Positions 16,901 to 24,960 of a stretch of DNA of 33,092 bases are shown here, piece after piece (position 1 is the first letter of the stretch; every line of letters begins with the position of its first letter). The notes under the pieces were generated by a model. The model had not been told where the DNA came from. It worked only from the letters and a program-made list of their open reading frames with translations, and searched no databases. The stretch comes from Victivallales bacterium (GTDB taxonomy: Bacteria > Verrucomicrobiota > Lentisphaeria > Oligosphaerales > Oligosphaeraceae), in assembly GCA_017431255.1 (NCBI GenBank), contig JAFRLI010000304.1:1-33092 (forward strand). The letters are read 5' to 3'. A program made the position numbers and the translations under genes.

Positions 16901-17905
16901 CCCGAACACTCCCGAGCCTTCCGAAAGGAACTCATCTCCCGCGACATTTTTCCCGGAGCCCCCGCCGCCAACCATCCACGATGGCTCGATACTGCCGACT
17001 TCCTGCTGGACGACATCAACTACGATGCACTTGCCAAGTTCGACCTCATCGTCCCTGCCATGTTCCCCTGGGTTGAGTGGCTTGAACGCTTCTACAAAAA
17101 CGGAAAGTATCCCACGCCATCCGCTTATTACGACCACGTCTGCGAAATTGTCAAGTCGCAACTTCCCGAAATCCAGAAGCGCGGCGGCAAGAACGTCACC
17201 TACTTCTACTACGATGAAATCAACCTCGAACAGAAGTTGGTCTACGATATGTTCATGAAACTCAAGAAGGAGACGGGAGTCAAGGTCATCACCTGCTTCT
17301 GCACCCCGTCCCTCGGCACCTCCAAGGTCGATTACTACCGCGATATGGTCGATTTCTACGTCTTCAGCGGAAACCACTTCACCGACCCCATGTGGATTGA
17401 CTACATTGACAAACTCCAGAAAAAAGGTAACAAAATCGGATGGTACTTCAATATGGCCTATCCGAAAATGCCCACCAGCAACGTCATCGACTGCCCGGGC
17501 GCCGTCAACCGCATCCAACTTTTCTTCCAGTGGAAATACCACGTGGACATGAGCCTGTACTGGTGCGCACACCACTGGAACAGCGACACCTACAAGAATC
17601 CCGTCCTTCACAAGAGCCGTGGCAACGGGATGTTCTTCTATCCCGATCAGGAAGATGGTTTCACCCCTTCCATCCGTTCCGAACTCCTTCGCGACGGCAT
17701 CCAGGACTACCGCTACCTTCACTTCCTCGATACCCTCTTCCGCGAAAAGGGTGCCAAGGCCGACGCAAAACTCGCGTCCGAGGTGAAGGACATTCTTGCG
17801 GTCACCTGGGCCAAGTCCATCACAGATTATCCGGAGGATCCGGAGACTATCGAAGCGCAGCACCGCCGAATGGTCGCCGCAATCGCAAAACTTCGCGCGC
17901 TCTAG
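13907..17905 (+). CDS. Exported DUF4091/GH123-like protein with CBM9-like domain and duplicated N-terminal domain
   Basis: 1332 residues. The ATG at 13907 is chosen over 13886 because AGGAG lies 9 nt upstream and it gives a signal peptide directly (MRRVFWMLLVLGLGCLGAE). Two homologous beta-rich domains follow at about 27-210 and 239-436; both contain an AxPSVVEGPxWK segment, a W-F-[GA]-SLPL segment and a LFDAR segment. Residues about 458-640 resemble a CBM9-like carbohydrate-binding domain (PAIDGKLAQNEW, VWAGYDNENLYFAYRCED). The C-terminal half resembles the DUF4091/GH123 fold: YFYYDEIN carries adjacent Asp1103-Glu1104, as in the substrate-assisted Asp-Glu pair known for GH123 N-acetyl-hexosaminidases, and the end has the family-type LRDGIQDYRYLHFLD segment. 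Likely a secreted glycosidase, perhaps on N-acetylated sugars; that substrate is inferred from the fold. LacI gene starts 19 nt after the stop. Confidence 0.82.
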   Translation: MRRVFWMLLVLGLGCLGAEISGNGYRVAMDSQGMRIYHRGQLLQATAYPSVVEGPKWKRVLLSDKNWRTAKQAVENGELRSEFTGEDAKAVLTAKIAGDGVDISMQFDSEVQPLTVAELWFGSLPLERFADCKYTLRGKKDVYTLPTTKEKEPEQKSKWRISPDVKGVSIETATGTLEVTSDTYFSLFDARFHLSVPVFARTIGFRSMGKMVSGETYTFHLKFTENETAKKGNTDYQVKADQEGMSITWRGHEIQTTAWPSVVEGPQWKKSRMDNGFFWKNASITTEGTLTTVKSVANDVTSILTAEIQADGVELTYQYDTQVEPIFVADFWFASLPLADFAGRTYRSGEKPDVLTLPPSLERESVPKSRWDLWPNTRRLEIDADYGTLVITGETPFHLFDARYHGYFPVRAHTIVVRSEKGMQKARVYRYKLQVKETKKDITPEASNEKQPLLLRPMKQAPAIDGKLAQNEWADAAEYSLHKLALRKDITANTTVWAGYDNENLYFAYRCEDPRGRELLKQPQQRHVYGNDCIEILLNTDGEVAYKQVQADVLGRLDVNHQGAKAIYELKNERVKHQVTVDDTGWNIEIAIPMKDLGITPDTDWPMFANISRSRHFGFDHDSKSEHSTLAPLQSAFQELHRLLPLRFAGRKNGIPFADKKREIPVAAGDGWVVASFASQEAADVLPKILCGQEKKLRAVNAQPLALSPARPSVATFHFDVTKDDELFYVQCYDKSGTYLLASRGPFFFAQKSLGSELVRFQNDIPNLAKTFQVTDGLTALSAEIQEIAKKYAANHDEAITAQAEDLANTRNRLRILAAQKKAGMFQKHLAYYLCSPMMKVRRVLPVADSVKLGGTLELEGAGDEVVNGQVVLLPLDRSLGTMEASASDLRTADGKVIPASQISLYFVEDVSLYTVMWPDRLNRKPTALPRAANQQPAWVVVKIPKGTPAGTYQGALTYRAPEGSTEVPVTLRTYGFDLPHIRKPVAWADVTPEFFKKPEHSRAFRKELISRDIFPGAPAANHPRWLDTADFLLDDINYDALAKFDLIVPAMFPWVEWLERFYKNGKYPTPSAYYDHVCEIVKSQLPEIQKRGGKNVTYFYYDEINLEQKLVYDMFMKLKKETGVKVITCFCTPSLGTSKVDYYRDMVDFYVFSGNHFTDPMWIDYIDKLQKKGNKIGWYFNMAYPKMPTSNVIDCPGAVNRIQLFFQWKYHVDMSLYWCAHHWNSDTYKNPVLHKSRGNGMFFYPDQEDGFTPSIRSELLRDGIQDYRYLHFLDTLFREKGAKADAKLASEVKDILAVTWAKSITDYPEDPETIEAQHRRMVAAIAKLRAL

Positions 17906-17924
17906 TGACGCACTGGTGGCAACG

Positions 17925-18965
17925 ATGATTACGATGAAAGAACTTGGGAACCTGGCGGGCGTCAGCCAATCTACCATTTCAATTGTTCTCAATCACAAGG
18001 CAAAGCAGTACGGCATCAGCGAGGAAACGCAGAAACGTATTCACGCTCTGGCGCACCAGCATGGATTCCGCCCGAACATGATGGCGCGTTCCATGCGGGT
18101 CGGGCGCACGGGCATCGTCGGCCTCCTCGTTCACGAAGGCGCTATGCGGCAGTCGTTCGATCAGCAAGGAAACGAAAACTCCTACATGCGTCTCCAGGCC
18201 GCATTCCTCCTCGCAGGATACAAAATCATGCTTGAGGTCGTTACCGACGAAGACATCCGCACCCTCACCATACCCAAATTCGTCTCCGATGGCCTTGCGG
18301 ATTTCCTCATCCTCATGGAGAACTTTGTCGATTCCACCCGTTCCACAAACTACATCGCCGCCCTTCATCGTTTCCTACCGCGTCTCATGCTCTACGATGA
18401 CTGTTGCGATTTGCCAGACATCCCCACCCTCAGCCGCGACAACGCGGAGGCCGCCATCATCGCCGCAGACCATCTCTGGGAGCGTGGATACCGCTCTTTC
18501 GGCATCCTCTGCGATGCCTCGTTCCGCCTCGCGCACTCCCTCCGCGCCAAGGCATTCCAGACCCGCATCGCGGAACTGTCTGGCGGCGCGTCCCCCGTCG
18601 AACTCGTCACCGCTGGCGACCGTTGGACGCTCAACTGCGGGGGGCTTGCTGTCACGGAACTGCTGGAACGCATGCAAGGCAAATTGCCTGACGCATTGTT
18701 CTGCACGAACGACTACTTTGCCTACGGCGCAGAGCAGGAACTGCTCCAGCGGGGATACTCCATCCCCAAAGACACGGCGCTCATTGGGGTCGGGGAGTGG
18801 GGCATGTCGGAACAGGCGCAAATCCCGATTACGACGGTGTCCCAGGATGTCAAGGAACGAATCGAAGCGGCGGTGAAGCGCTGGAAGGACATCCAGGCGG
18901 GCGTGGCCCTTTCCGAGAAGATACCGCCTTTGCCGTCGCGTCTGCAAGTGCGTGCAAGTACGTAA
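17925..18965 (+). CDS. LacI-family transcriptional regulator
   Basis: 346 residues, normal for LacI/PurR proteins. ATG at 17925 preceded by GGTGG; ATG at 17934 (MKELGNLAGV) is an equal alternative. N-terminal helix-turn-helix at about 4-23 with AGVSQSTISIVLN as recognition region, then SEETQKRIHALAHQHGFRPNMMARSM, the hinge helix. Residues from about 62 (TGIVGLLVHE) form the periplasmic-binding-protein-like effector domain; ALFCTNDYFAYGAEQELLQRGYSIPKDTALIGVGEWG is the usual C-terminal signature region. Cytoplasmic sugar-responsive repressor or activator. Placed between the DUF4091 gene and the beta-propeller gene, with short gaps on both sides (19 and 21 nt), so probably part of that operon. 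Candidate targets are the palindromes at 12943 and 13864. Confidence 0.92.
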   Translation: MITMKELGNLAGVSQSTISIVLNHKAKQYGISEETQKRIHALAHQHGFRPNMMARSMRVGRTGIVGLLVHEGAMRQSFDQQGNENSYMRLQAAFLLAGYKIMLEVVTDEDIRTLTIPKFVSDGLADFLILMENFVDSTRSTNYIAALHRFLPRLMLYDDCCDLPDIPTLSRDNAEAAIIAADHLWERGYRSFGILCDASFRLAHSLRAKAFQTRIAELSGGASPVELVTAGDRWTLNCGGLAVTELLERMQGKLPDALFCTNDYFAYGAEQELLQRGYSIPKDTALIGVGEWGMSEQAQIPITTVSQDVKERIEAAVKRWKDIQAGVALSEKIPPLPSRLQVRAST

Positions 18966-18986
18966 GCGTTCGGAGGAACTCCCAAA

Positions 18987-21098
18987 ATGTCTGCTGAACT
19001 CAAGGATAACTATTTCATCAAGGATTTGCCGAAGGGATATTTTGACCTGATTCCGCAAGAGGCCATCCGTGCGCAACGGGTTCCTTCGGACACCCGGCAC
19101 AACGCCGCCTGGGACTTCATGCTTTGCCGGGACAAACGCACCGTCTATTTCCCCATTTGCGGCGAACTCTCCCAGCCTCTCTCTGCAAAACTCTACCGCT
19201 ACGATTGCCGCACGGGCGAAATCACCCTCTGCTTCTCCTGCGACCGCGAATTCTTCGTCTCTCCGCGTGAAACCCCGCCCAGCAAAATCCATACCAGTCT
19301 CTGCGAAATGGAGGACGGCCGCATCCTCATGACCACCCACACCACCTCGCGCTCCCCCTCCCACCCATACTGGCTCTTCGAAGCATACTACGAACACGCC
19401 TACGAGGGATACCCTGGCTCCCACGTCCTGATCTACGACCCGCGCGACGGCTCCGTCAAAAACCTCGGCATCCCCGTCAATCGCGATTCCATCTATGGAG
19501 CCGTCTATGACGCCAAGCACAATGCCTACTTCTTCACGACCTTCCTGCGCGGAGAACTCTACCGGCTCGACCTCAATACCCTCGAAGTGAAGGATCTCGG
19601 CCAAATCACTGAGTTCGGCTCCTATTGCCTCTTCCTGGACGGACGCGGCGGCGTCATTACCTCCTCCCGCACAGGACACGTCTTCCGAATCGACACGGAA
19701 ACGCTCGCCATCCGCGACCTGGGTCTCGTCGGCTCCGAGCCGGAAGATTACTACCGCTGGAGCGTGCACCGCGTCATTGCGCACCATGCGAAGGGACCAG
19801 ACAACGCCATCTGGTTCACGATGCATTACAGCGAGAAAATCTACCGCCTGGATTTGAAGACGTTCGCCATCACCGAACATCCCCTCGGCATCCACGGCGA
19901 ATGGGAAAACACGCCTCCGCTCATGGAGAAAGGGCATGTCTTTGATTCCCAAGGCATCCTCTGGTATTTCGAATCCCGCGAGGCTGCCAACAAGCATGCC
20001 GGCGGCGGACTTCATCTCTTTCGCAAGGATATCGTTCACGATGGCAAATCCGAGTACATGGGAATGGTCGGCGTCCCCGAACACGGTTGCGCCATCCTCT
20101 CCGAATGTGACATCGACGACCAGGACGTCGTTCATTTCCCCGACGGCAACCATTGCGAGGATATGGCTTGGATCATTTCCATTGACCTCCGCAAGGTTGC
20201 GGCACACGCCGGCGACCCGCGCGCCGTCTGCCGCGACCCGTTCGTCTACTCCCCCTTCGCCGATGGCGCGGACTTCTACCCGGGCAAGGACTACGCAAAG
20301 GACACGGAATCCTTCAACCACTTCCGCCAATACTGCCGCCAGGACGCGCAGTTCCGCGTCCGCTACGCCAATGTGGTCGTGAAATATCGTACCGCCGCCG
20401 TTGGACGCGTCTGGGAGGAAATCCCCTTTGAGGAAGACCACACCGTCCATGAAATCCATTTTACGGACGATGCGCACGTCTCCTGCCGTTGCGGCGACCA
20501 GGGAAAATACCGTTTCTCCCTCGGCCTCGAAGGCCTTTCCGCCCCCGAACTCTGCAATGAGCCTCTTGCGGCACCCGCCCTGGAACTCCCGCCTGACCTC
20601 GAACTCAGTTCCCTTCCCGCCCGCAGCGGGCGGCGTTGGCTTGCAGAGCAAATCTCCGCAGCCGTCCAAATGGCGGACGGACGCTGGCTCATTGCCAGCA
20701 AAGACGCCGTCTTTTCCCTCTTTGACCCCTCCACAAAAAATGTTTTCGCGCTCGGAGCCATCGGTGCACACGGTCCCGTCACCCTCGCCATTTCGGGCGA
20801 CCGACAAGTCGTCTACGGTCTCAGTGGAGATCCCGAAGATTTGGCGCATCTTCTCCGCTACGACAACCGGCGCGGCCTTGTTGACCTCGGGCGCCCCATC
20901 CGCACCAATGTCGTGACCAATATCACAGGCGCAAAAGACCCTTCCGCGAACCTCATCATTCCACGGAACCGCAAGGCTCCCGACCTCGTGGTCGCCGCCA
21001 ATGCGCAGTACTCCTGCCTCGCTGTCAACCAGGACGGCAGCGCCTGCGCGGTCGGCGCCGCCGGACGCCTCGCCACCTGCTACCTGTTCTTCTTCTAG
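18987..21098 (+). CDS. Cytoplasmic beta-propeller protein of unknown function
   Basis: 703 residues; GGAGGA at 18972-18977 precedes the ATG. No signal peptide or membrane helix. The sequence has recurrent propeller-blade features: short strands with YDPRDGSVKNLG, YRLDLNTLEVKDLG, FRIDTETLAIRDLG and YRLDLKTFAITEHP at regular intervals of 45-90 residues, then a second blade set near the C terminus (GRWLIASKDAVFSLFDPSTKNVFALG, LLRYDNRRGLVDLG). The first half could be a seven-bladed propeller resembling NHL or Vgb-lyase-type folds. Many histidines and aromatic residues (HTTSRSPSHPYW, HRVIAHHAKGP) could form a metal or sugar site, so a lyase role is possible, but I cannot name a family. Context between a LacI regulator and an SSS transporter suggests processing of an imported saccharide. 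Confidence 0.7.
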   Translation: MSAELKDNYFIKDLPKGYFDLIPQEAIRAQRVPSDTRHNAAWDFMLCRDKRTVYFPICGELSQPLSAKLYRYDCRTGEITLCFSCDREFFVSPRETPPSKIHTSLCEMEDGRILMTTHTTSRSPSHPYWLFEAYYEHAYEGYPGSHVLIYDPRDGSVKNLGIPVNRDSIYGAVYDAKHNAYFFTTFLRGELYRLDLNTLEVKDLGQITEFGSYCLFLDGRGGVITSSRTGHVFRIDTETLAIRDLGLVGSEPEDYYRWSVHRVIAHHAKGPDNAIWFTMHYSEKIYRLDLKTFAITEHPLGIHGEWENTPPLMEKGHVFDSQGILWYFESREAANKHAGGGLHLFRKDIVHDGKSEYMGMVGVPEHGCAILSECDIDDQDVVHFPDGNHCEDMAWIISIDLRKVAAHAGDPRAVCRDPFVYSPFADGADFYPGKDYAKDTESFNHFRQYCRQDAQFRVRYANVVVKYRTAAVGRVWEEIPFEEDHTVHEIHFTDDAHVSCRCGDQGKYRFSLGLEGLSAPELCNEPLAAPALELPPDLELSSLPARSGRRWLAEQISAAVQMADGRWLIASKDAVFSLFDPSTKNVFALGAIGAHGPVTLAISGDRQVVYGLSGDPEDLAHLLRYDNRRGLVDLGRPIRTNVVTNITGAKDPSANLIIPRNRKAPDLVVAANAQYSCLAVNQDGSACAVGAAGRLATCYLFFF

Positions 21099-21123
21099 CA
21101 ATGAATAAACTGTGAACATACAA

Positions 21124-21222
21124 ATGCTCTAGATGTTCTAGATGTTCTAGATGTTCTAGATGTTCTAGATGCTCTAGATGCTCTAGATGCTTTAGATGCG
21201 CTAGATGCTCTTGACGCTCTAG
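21124..21222. repeat. 9-bp tandem repeat, 11 copies, upstream of the transporter gene
   Basis: Unit ATGYTCTAG: copies 1, 6 and 7 are ATGCTCTAG, copies 2-5 are ATGTTCTAG, and copies 8-11 carry one or two substitutions. It starts 25 bp after the propeller stop and ends 31 bp before the transporter start. Each exact unit reads start codon, one codon, stop codon. The gradient from identical to diverged copies suggests expansion at the left end. Confidence 0.9.
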
Positions 21223-21253
21223 CCCCCTCACCCTCACCCCCAAAAATACCACC

Positions 21254-23269
21254 ATGCACTGGATAGACTGGCTCATCGTCCTCGCCTCCCTTGTAATCCT
21301 GGCCGTCCTGGCTGTGCGTTCCATGAAATACATGCGCAAAGTCGCGGACTTCCTGGCCGCCGACCGTGCTGGCGGGCGGTACCTCATCACCTCGGCAGAT
21401 GGCATGGCTGGCATCGGGCTCATTTCGCTCGTCGCCTATGCGCAGAAGTTCCGCCATGCAGGGTGGGCCATCTTCTGGTGGAACGAAATGGCGTGGTTGG
21501 TGTTGACCATTCTCAGCATCAGCGGATTCGTCTTCTATCGCTACCGCCAGACGCGTGCATTCACGATGGCGCAGTTCTTTGAAATGCGCTATGACCGCCG
21601 TTACCGCATCGTGATGGGAATCGTCTGCTGGTTTTCGGGAATCGTGAACTACGGGATATTCCCTGCCATTGGCGGGCGCTTCTTCGTCAGTTTCCTGGGA
21701 TTGCCCGAGAAAGTCTGGGGGATTCCCTCGTATCCCCTCGTGATGTTCCTGTTCTTGGGTGGAGCGCTCCTCATTTCGGCGGGCGGCGGACAGGTTTTGA
21801 ACATGGTCACGGACGCCATCCAGGCCCTCTTCACCTACACCATGTGCGTCGTTGTCGCCATCACCGTCCTTTGCATGTTCCACATCGACGACTTCCGCAC
21901 CGCCCTTTGCTCCAATCCCTCCGGCCGCTCCTACATCAACCCCTTTGACACCGCGAACATGCCCGATTTCAACATCTGGTTCTTCCTGATAAACCTGTAT
22001 ATGTGCGTCGTCGGATACGGTTCCTGGCAGGGAAACCAGGGCTATGCGGCGTCTGCGATCAACCCGCATGAAGCCAAAATGGGCAACATCCTCTCCACCT
22101 GGCGCAAAATCTCCATCACCCACTTCAACACCGTCTTTGCCCTCGGCGCGTTCACGGTCCTGCTTGTCCCGCGGTTCGCCGACACTGCCGCAAATGCGCT
22201 CAACTCCATCGCGCACCTTCCTGCTGCCGTTGCCGACCAGATGCAGATGCCCATGGCCATCTCCCTCCTCCTCCCCATCGGAATCAAGGGAATGTTCGCC
22301 GCCGTCCTTTTCTACTATATGCTCTCCACCGACACCACCTACATCCACAGTTGGGGCTGCATCTTCGTGCAGGACATCGTGCTTCCCATCTATCACAAGC
22401 CGGTCAGCCAGAAAACCCATATCCTCTTGCTGCGCCTCTCGCTTGCTTGCGTCGCCATTTTCGCCTTCTTCTTCTCCTGGCTCTTCCAGCAAGGCGATTA
22501 CATCAACATGTTCCAGATGGCCACGGGCGGCATCTTCAACGCCGCGGCCGGCTGCGCCATCATCGGGGGCCTCTACTGGCGACGCGCCACCCGCTGGGCC
22601 GCATGGGCCGCGCTCTGCGTCGGTGTCCCTCTCGCCCTCTTCAACATCTTCCTCATGGATGTCCGTGGCTGGCACTGGATGCGGGAACTCCTTCTCACCT
22701 GGTTCCCCACCAATCAAACTCTCCTCAACGCCGTTGACAAGTGCCCCATCGGTGCCGCATACCGCTCCCTGACCATTCTTCTCCTCTGCGAACTCTCCTA
22801 CATCACCGTCTCCTTCCTCACCTGTAAAAAACCGTTCGACCTTGATAAAATGCTTCACCGCGGGAAATATGCTGACGAAGCCAGCCGCAAACTCGAACAA
22901 TCCAACTCCGCCATCCCCTGGTACAAGCGTCTCTTCCTCGGATTCGACAACGAGTTCACCTTCGGCGACAAGATTATCTCCGTCTCGGCCTCCTGCTGGG
23001 CCTATTTCTGGGGCGGCGCCTTCCTCTTCATTTCCGGCTGGAACGTCCTCGGCTGGTTCTTCCCCAATGTCATCCCCATGTGGCCCGATTCCTGGTGGTT
23101 CAACTGGCTTATGTTCTATCTCACCATGTTCACCATCCTCGCTCCCATTACTGCCGTCTGGATGACTTGCTTCACCATCCGCGACCTTAAGAATATGTTC
23201 AAACTCCTTGACGAACGACAGAAAAACAACTCCCAGGACGACTCCGACGACGGCACCGTCCGAGAATAA
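21254..23269 (+). CDS. SSS-family sodium:solute symporter
   Basis: 671 residues, about 13-15 hydrophobic segments, matching the sodium/solute symporter (SSF) family but longer than the classical 500-550, with an extended C-terminal region carrying two further membrane segments (about 575-660). N terminus MHWIDWLIVLASLVILAVLAVRSMKYMRKVADFLAADRAGGRYL is the family's first helix and loop; GISLVAYAQKFRHAGWA-type text and the YRQTRAFTMAQFFEMRYDRRYRIVMG loop are characteristic. Inner-membrane Na+-coupled uptake, probably of a sugar or related organic solute released by the hydrolases in this cluster. There is no recognisable Shine-Dalgarno sequence: the leader is C-rich (CCCCCAAAAATACCACC) and follows the 9-bp tandem repeat, so translation may be coupled or controlled unusually. 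Last gene of the block. Confidence 0.9.
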   Translation: MHWIDWLIVLASLVILAVLAVRSMKYMRKVADFLAADRAGGRYLITSADGMAGIGLISLVAYAQKFRHAGWAIFWWNEMAWLVLTILSISGFVFYRYRQTRAFTMAQFFEMRYDRRYRIVMGIVCWFSGIVNYGIFPAIGGRFFVSFLGLPEKVWGIPSYPLVMFLFLGGALLISAGGGQVLNMVTDAIQALFTYTMCVVVAITVLCMFHIDDFRTALCSNPSGRSYINPFDTANMPDFNIWFFLINLYMCVVGYGSWQGNQGYAASAINPHEAKMGNILSTWRKISITHFNTVFALGAFTVLLVPRFADTAANALNSIAHLPAAVADQMQMPMAISLLLPIGIKGMFAAVLFYYMLSTDTTYIHSWGCIFVQDIVLPIYHKPVSQKTHILLLRLSLACVAIFAFFFSWLFQQGDYINMFQMATGGIFNAAAGCAIIGGLYWRRATRWAAWAALCVGVPLALFNIFLMDVRGWHWMRELLLTWFPTNQTLLNAVDKCPIGAAYRSLTILLLCELSYITVSFLTCKKPFDLDKMLHRGKYADEASRKLEQSNSAIPWYKRLFLGFDNEFTFGDKIISVSASCWAYFWGGAFLFISGWNVLGWFFPNVIPMWPDSWWFNWLMFYLTMFTILAPITAVWMTCFTIRDLKNMFKLLDERQKNNSQDDSDDGTVRE

Positions 23270-23299
23270 CCCTCCCTCCTCCCATCGCTCCCATAAAAC

Positions 23300-23410
23300 G
23301 ACTTTTGACGATAATGCCCGCTTTTATCGAGATATAGTCAAAAGTCATGCCAAAATTGCAGGGACTTTTGACTATAACTCCGTTTTTTGGGGGAGATATA
23401 GTCAAAAGTC
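23300..23410. repeat. Four alternating copies of GACTTTTGACTATA forming two hairpins
   Basis: Copies at 23300-23313 (plus, one mismatch), 23333-23346 (minus), 23363-23376 (plus) and 23397-23410 (minus). The second pair extends to an 18/19-bp stem (23363-23381 with 23392-23410). It ends 13 bp before the promoter of the ATPase gene. It may be an operator set, a terminator pair for the transporter, or the end of a mobile cassette. Confidence 0.85.
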
Positions 23411-23422
23411 AAGCAGATAGAC

Positions 23423-23450
23423 TTGCAAAAAAAGGGAGACGTGTTATGTT
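23423..23450 (+). promoter_or_regulatory. Candidate promoter of the ATPase gene
   Basis: TTGCAA (23423-23428) and TATGTT (23445-23450) with a 16-bp spacer, directly after the inverted-repeat set. Confidence 0.45.
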
Positions 23451-23535
23451 TTTATGAGACGGGAAAAGGAGGAGAAACCTTTTCGTACTTTTACCCCTGG
23501 TCGGTCCCCTCGGTTCTTGAAATGGAGATGTTTCT

Positions 23536-24960
23536 ATGATGGTAGGTCGAGAGAAAGAACGTGATATGCTGGAGCGTGCGCTTCGGAGTGAGAACTCGGA
23601 GTTTGTAGCGGTATATGGTCGTCGTCGCATAGGGAAGACGTATTTAATCCGGGAGACGTTTCATTCTCGATTCACGTTTCAGCATTCAGGCATTGCGAAT
23701 GCAAACACACAGATTCAGCAGGAGCGGTTTCGTCAGTCTCTCATAGAGGCAGGGCACGTAAAATGTCCTGTTTTGCGCACTTGGTTTCAGGCGTTTGACG
23801 AATTGAAGGAACTGTTGAAAGCGTCACCTGCGAACAAGAAGATTTTGTTCATAGACGAAATGCCGTGGATGGACAAGCCGAATGCCAATTTTCTTCCAGC
23901 ACTGGAGAATTTCTGGAATGCGTGGGCTTCGGATAGGAAAGACGTTCTGTTGATTATCTGCGGTTCTGCGACCTCATGGATGTTGAAGAATATGATTCAC
24001 GCGCGAGGCGGGCTTCACAATCGTGTCACGATGCGAATCCATTTGAATCCGTTTACGCTGGCGGAATGTGAAAAGATGGCGGTCAATTTGGGGTTAGAAG
24101 TCTCGCGATATCAGCTGTTGCAGTATTATATGGCGTTGGGAGGGGTTCCATTTTACTGGACATTTCTGCAGCGTGGCTTGAGTGTTGCGCAAAATATGGA
24201 CGCATTGTTTTTTTTGTCCAATGCCAATTTGGAAGGAGAGTTTCAGGATTTGTATTCGTCCTTGTTTTCCAAGGAGGCTCCTTATATTCAAATCGTTTCG
24301 GCGCTAGGGAAAAAGCGGATGGGAATGAACCGTGAAGAGATTGCGGCGGAAACTGGCATCGCGACTTCAGGAACGCTGACGAAATATCTGGAAGAACTGC
24401 AACAATGTGGATTCCTGCGGAAGTACCATCTTCCTGGAAAGAACATTCGGGATGCCATATATCAGTTGATTGACAACTATACCCTCTTTTATTTCCGTTT
24501 CATTCGCGATAATACTGCGCAAGACCCTCATTTCTGGACATCATCCGTGGACACCAGTCGTTTCCGCACTTGGCAAGGGCTTGCCTTCGAACTGGTTTGC
24601 CTCCAACACGTGGATAATATCCGCAATGCTCTCCAAATCAGTGGCATGCAATCTGCCGTCTATGCCTGGCAGGCAAGCGCTACTTCGAAAACAGGCGGTG
24701 CCCAAATTGATCTTGTCATTGATCGCAAGGACGGCGTCATCAATCTTTGTGAAATGAAATACGCGGCTGACAAATATGCCATCACCGCCAAGGACAACAC
24801 TGCTTTGATGCAAAAAAAAGAGGCATTTCTACAGCAAATGCCACGTCGCAAGGCCTGCCATATTACAATGGTCACAACATTCGGACTGGTCCACAACGCC
24901 TATTGGAACAATGTTCAATCCGAAATTACACTCAATGACCTATTCAAGGAGCTGAGGTAA
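23536..24960 (+). CDS. Archaeal-type ATPase with C-terminal DUF234/PD-(D/E)XK-like domain
   Basis: 474 residues; ATG at 23536 or 23539, with GGAG about 8 nt upstream. Opens with VGREKERDMLERAL, typical of the archaeal ATPase family (PF01637). Walker A GRRRIGKT 28-35; Walker B ILFIDEMPW around 103-111 with catalytic-type Glu108. A winged-helix segment follows at about 250-330 (GMNREEIAAETGIATSGTLTKYLEELQQCGFL). The C-terminal domain has Asp392 ... Glu406-x-Lys408 (QIDLVID, CEMKYA), the D...ExK pattern of restriction-endonuclease-like folds found with DUF234. Role of these ATPases is not known; links to toxin or defence and mobile cassettes have been suggested. Codon usage is less C-ending than the neighbours, especially up to about 24450, and the gene is bracketed by repeats, which points to horizontal transfer. 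Its stop codon lies inside the element at 24950-25109. Confidence 0.85.
   Translation: MMVGREKERDMLERALRSENSEFVAVYGRRRIGKTYLIRETFHSRFTFQHSGIANANTQIQQERFRQSLIEAGHVKCPVLRTWFQAFDELKELLKASPANKKILFIDEMPWMDKPNANFLPALENFWNAWASDRKDVLLIICGSATSWMLKNMIHARGGLHNRVTMRIHLNPFTLAECEKMAVNLGLEVSRYQLLQYYMALGGVPFYWTFLQRGLSVAQNMDALFFLSNANLEGEFQDLYSSLFSKEAPYIQIVSALGKKRMGMNREEIAAETGIATSGTLTKYLEELQQCGFLRKYHLPGKNIRDAIYQLIDNYTLFYFRFIRDNTAQDPHFWTSSVDTSRFRTWQGLAFELVCLQHVDNIRNALQISGMQSAVYAWQASATSKTGGAQIDLVIDRKDGVINLCEMKYAADKYAITAKDNTALMQKKEAFLQQMPRRKACHITMVTTFGLVHNAYWNNVQSEITLNDLFKELR

Noticed and set aside
18375-21119. 914-codon open frame on the minus strand, opposite the LacI and propeller genes
   Set aside because: Its translation is low-complexity (Val, Gly, Asp and Glu-rich) with no domain motif, it has no ribosome-binding site, and the plus strand holds well-supported genes. 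Strong C-ending codon bias makes such antisense frames common here.
21095-22900. 601-codon minus-strand open frame ending in repeated SRTSRTSRTSR
   Set aside because: The repeated peptide is only the 9-bp tandem repeat read on the other strand, and the rest mirrors the SSS transporter.
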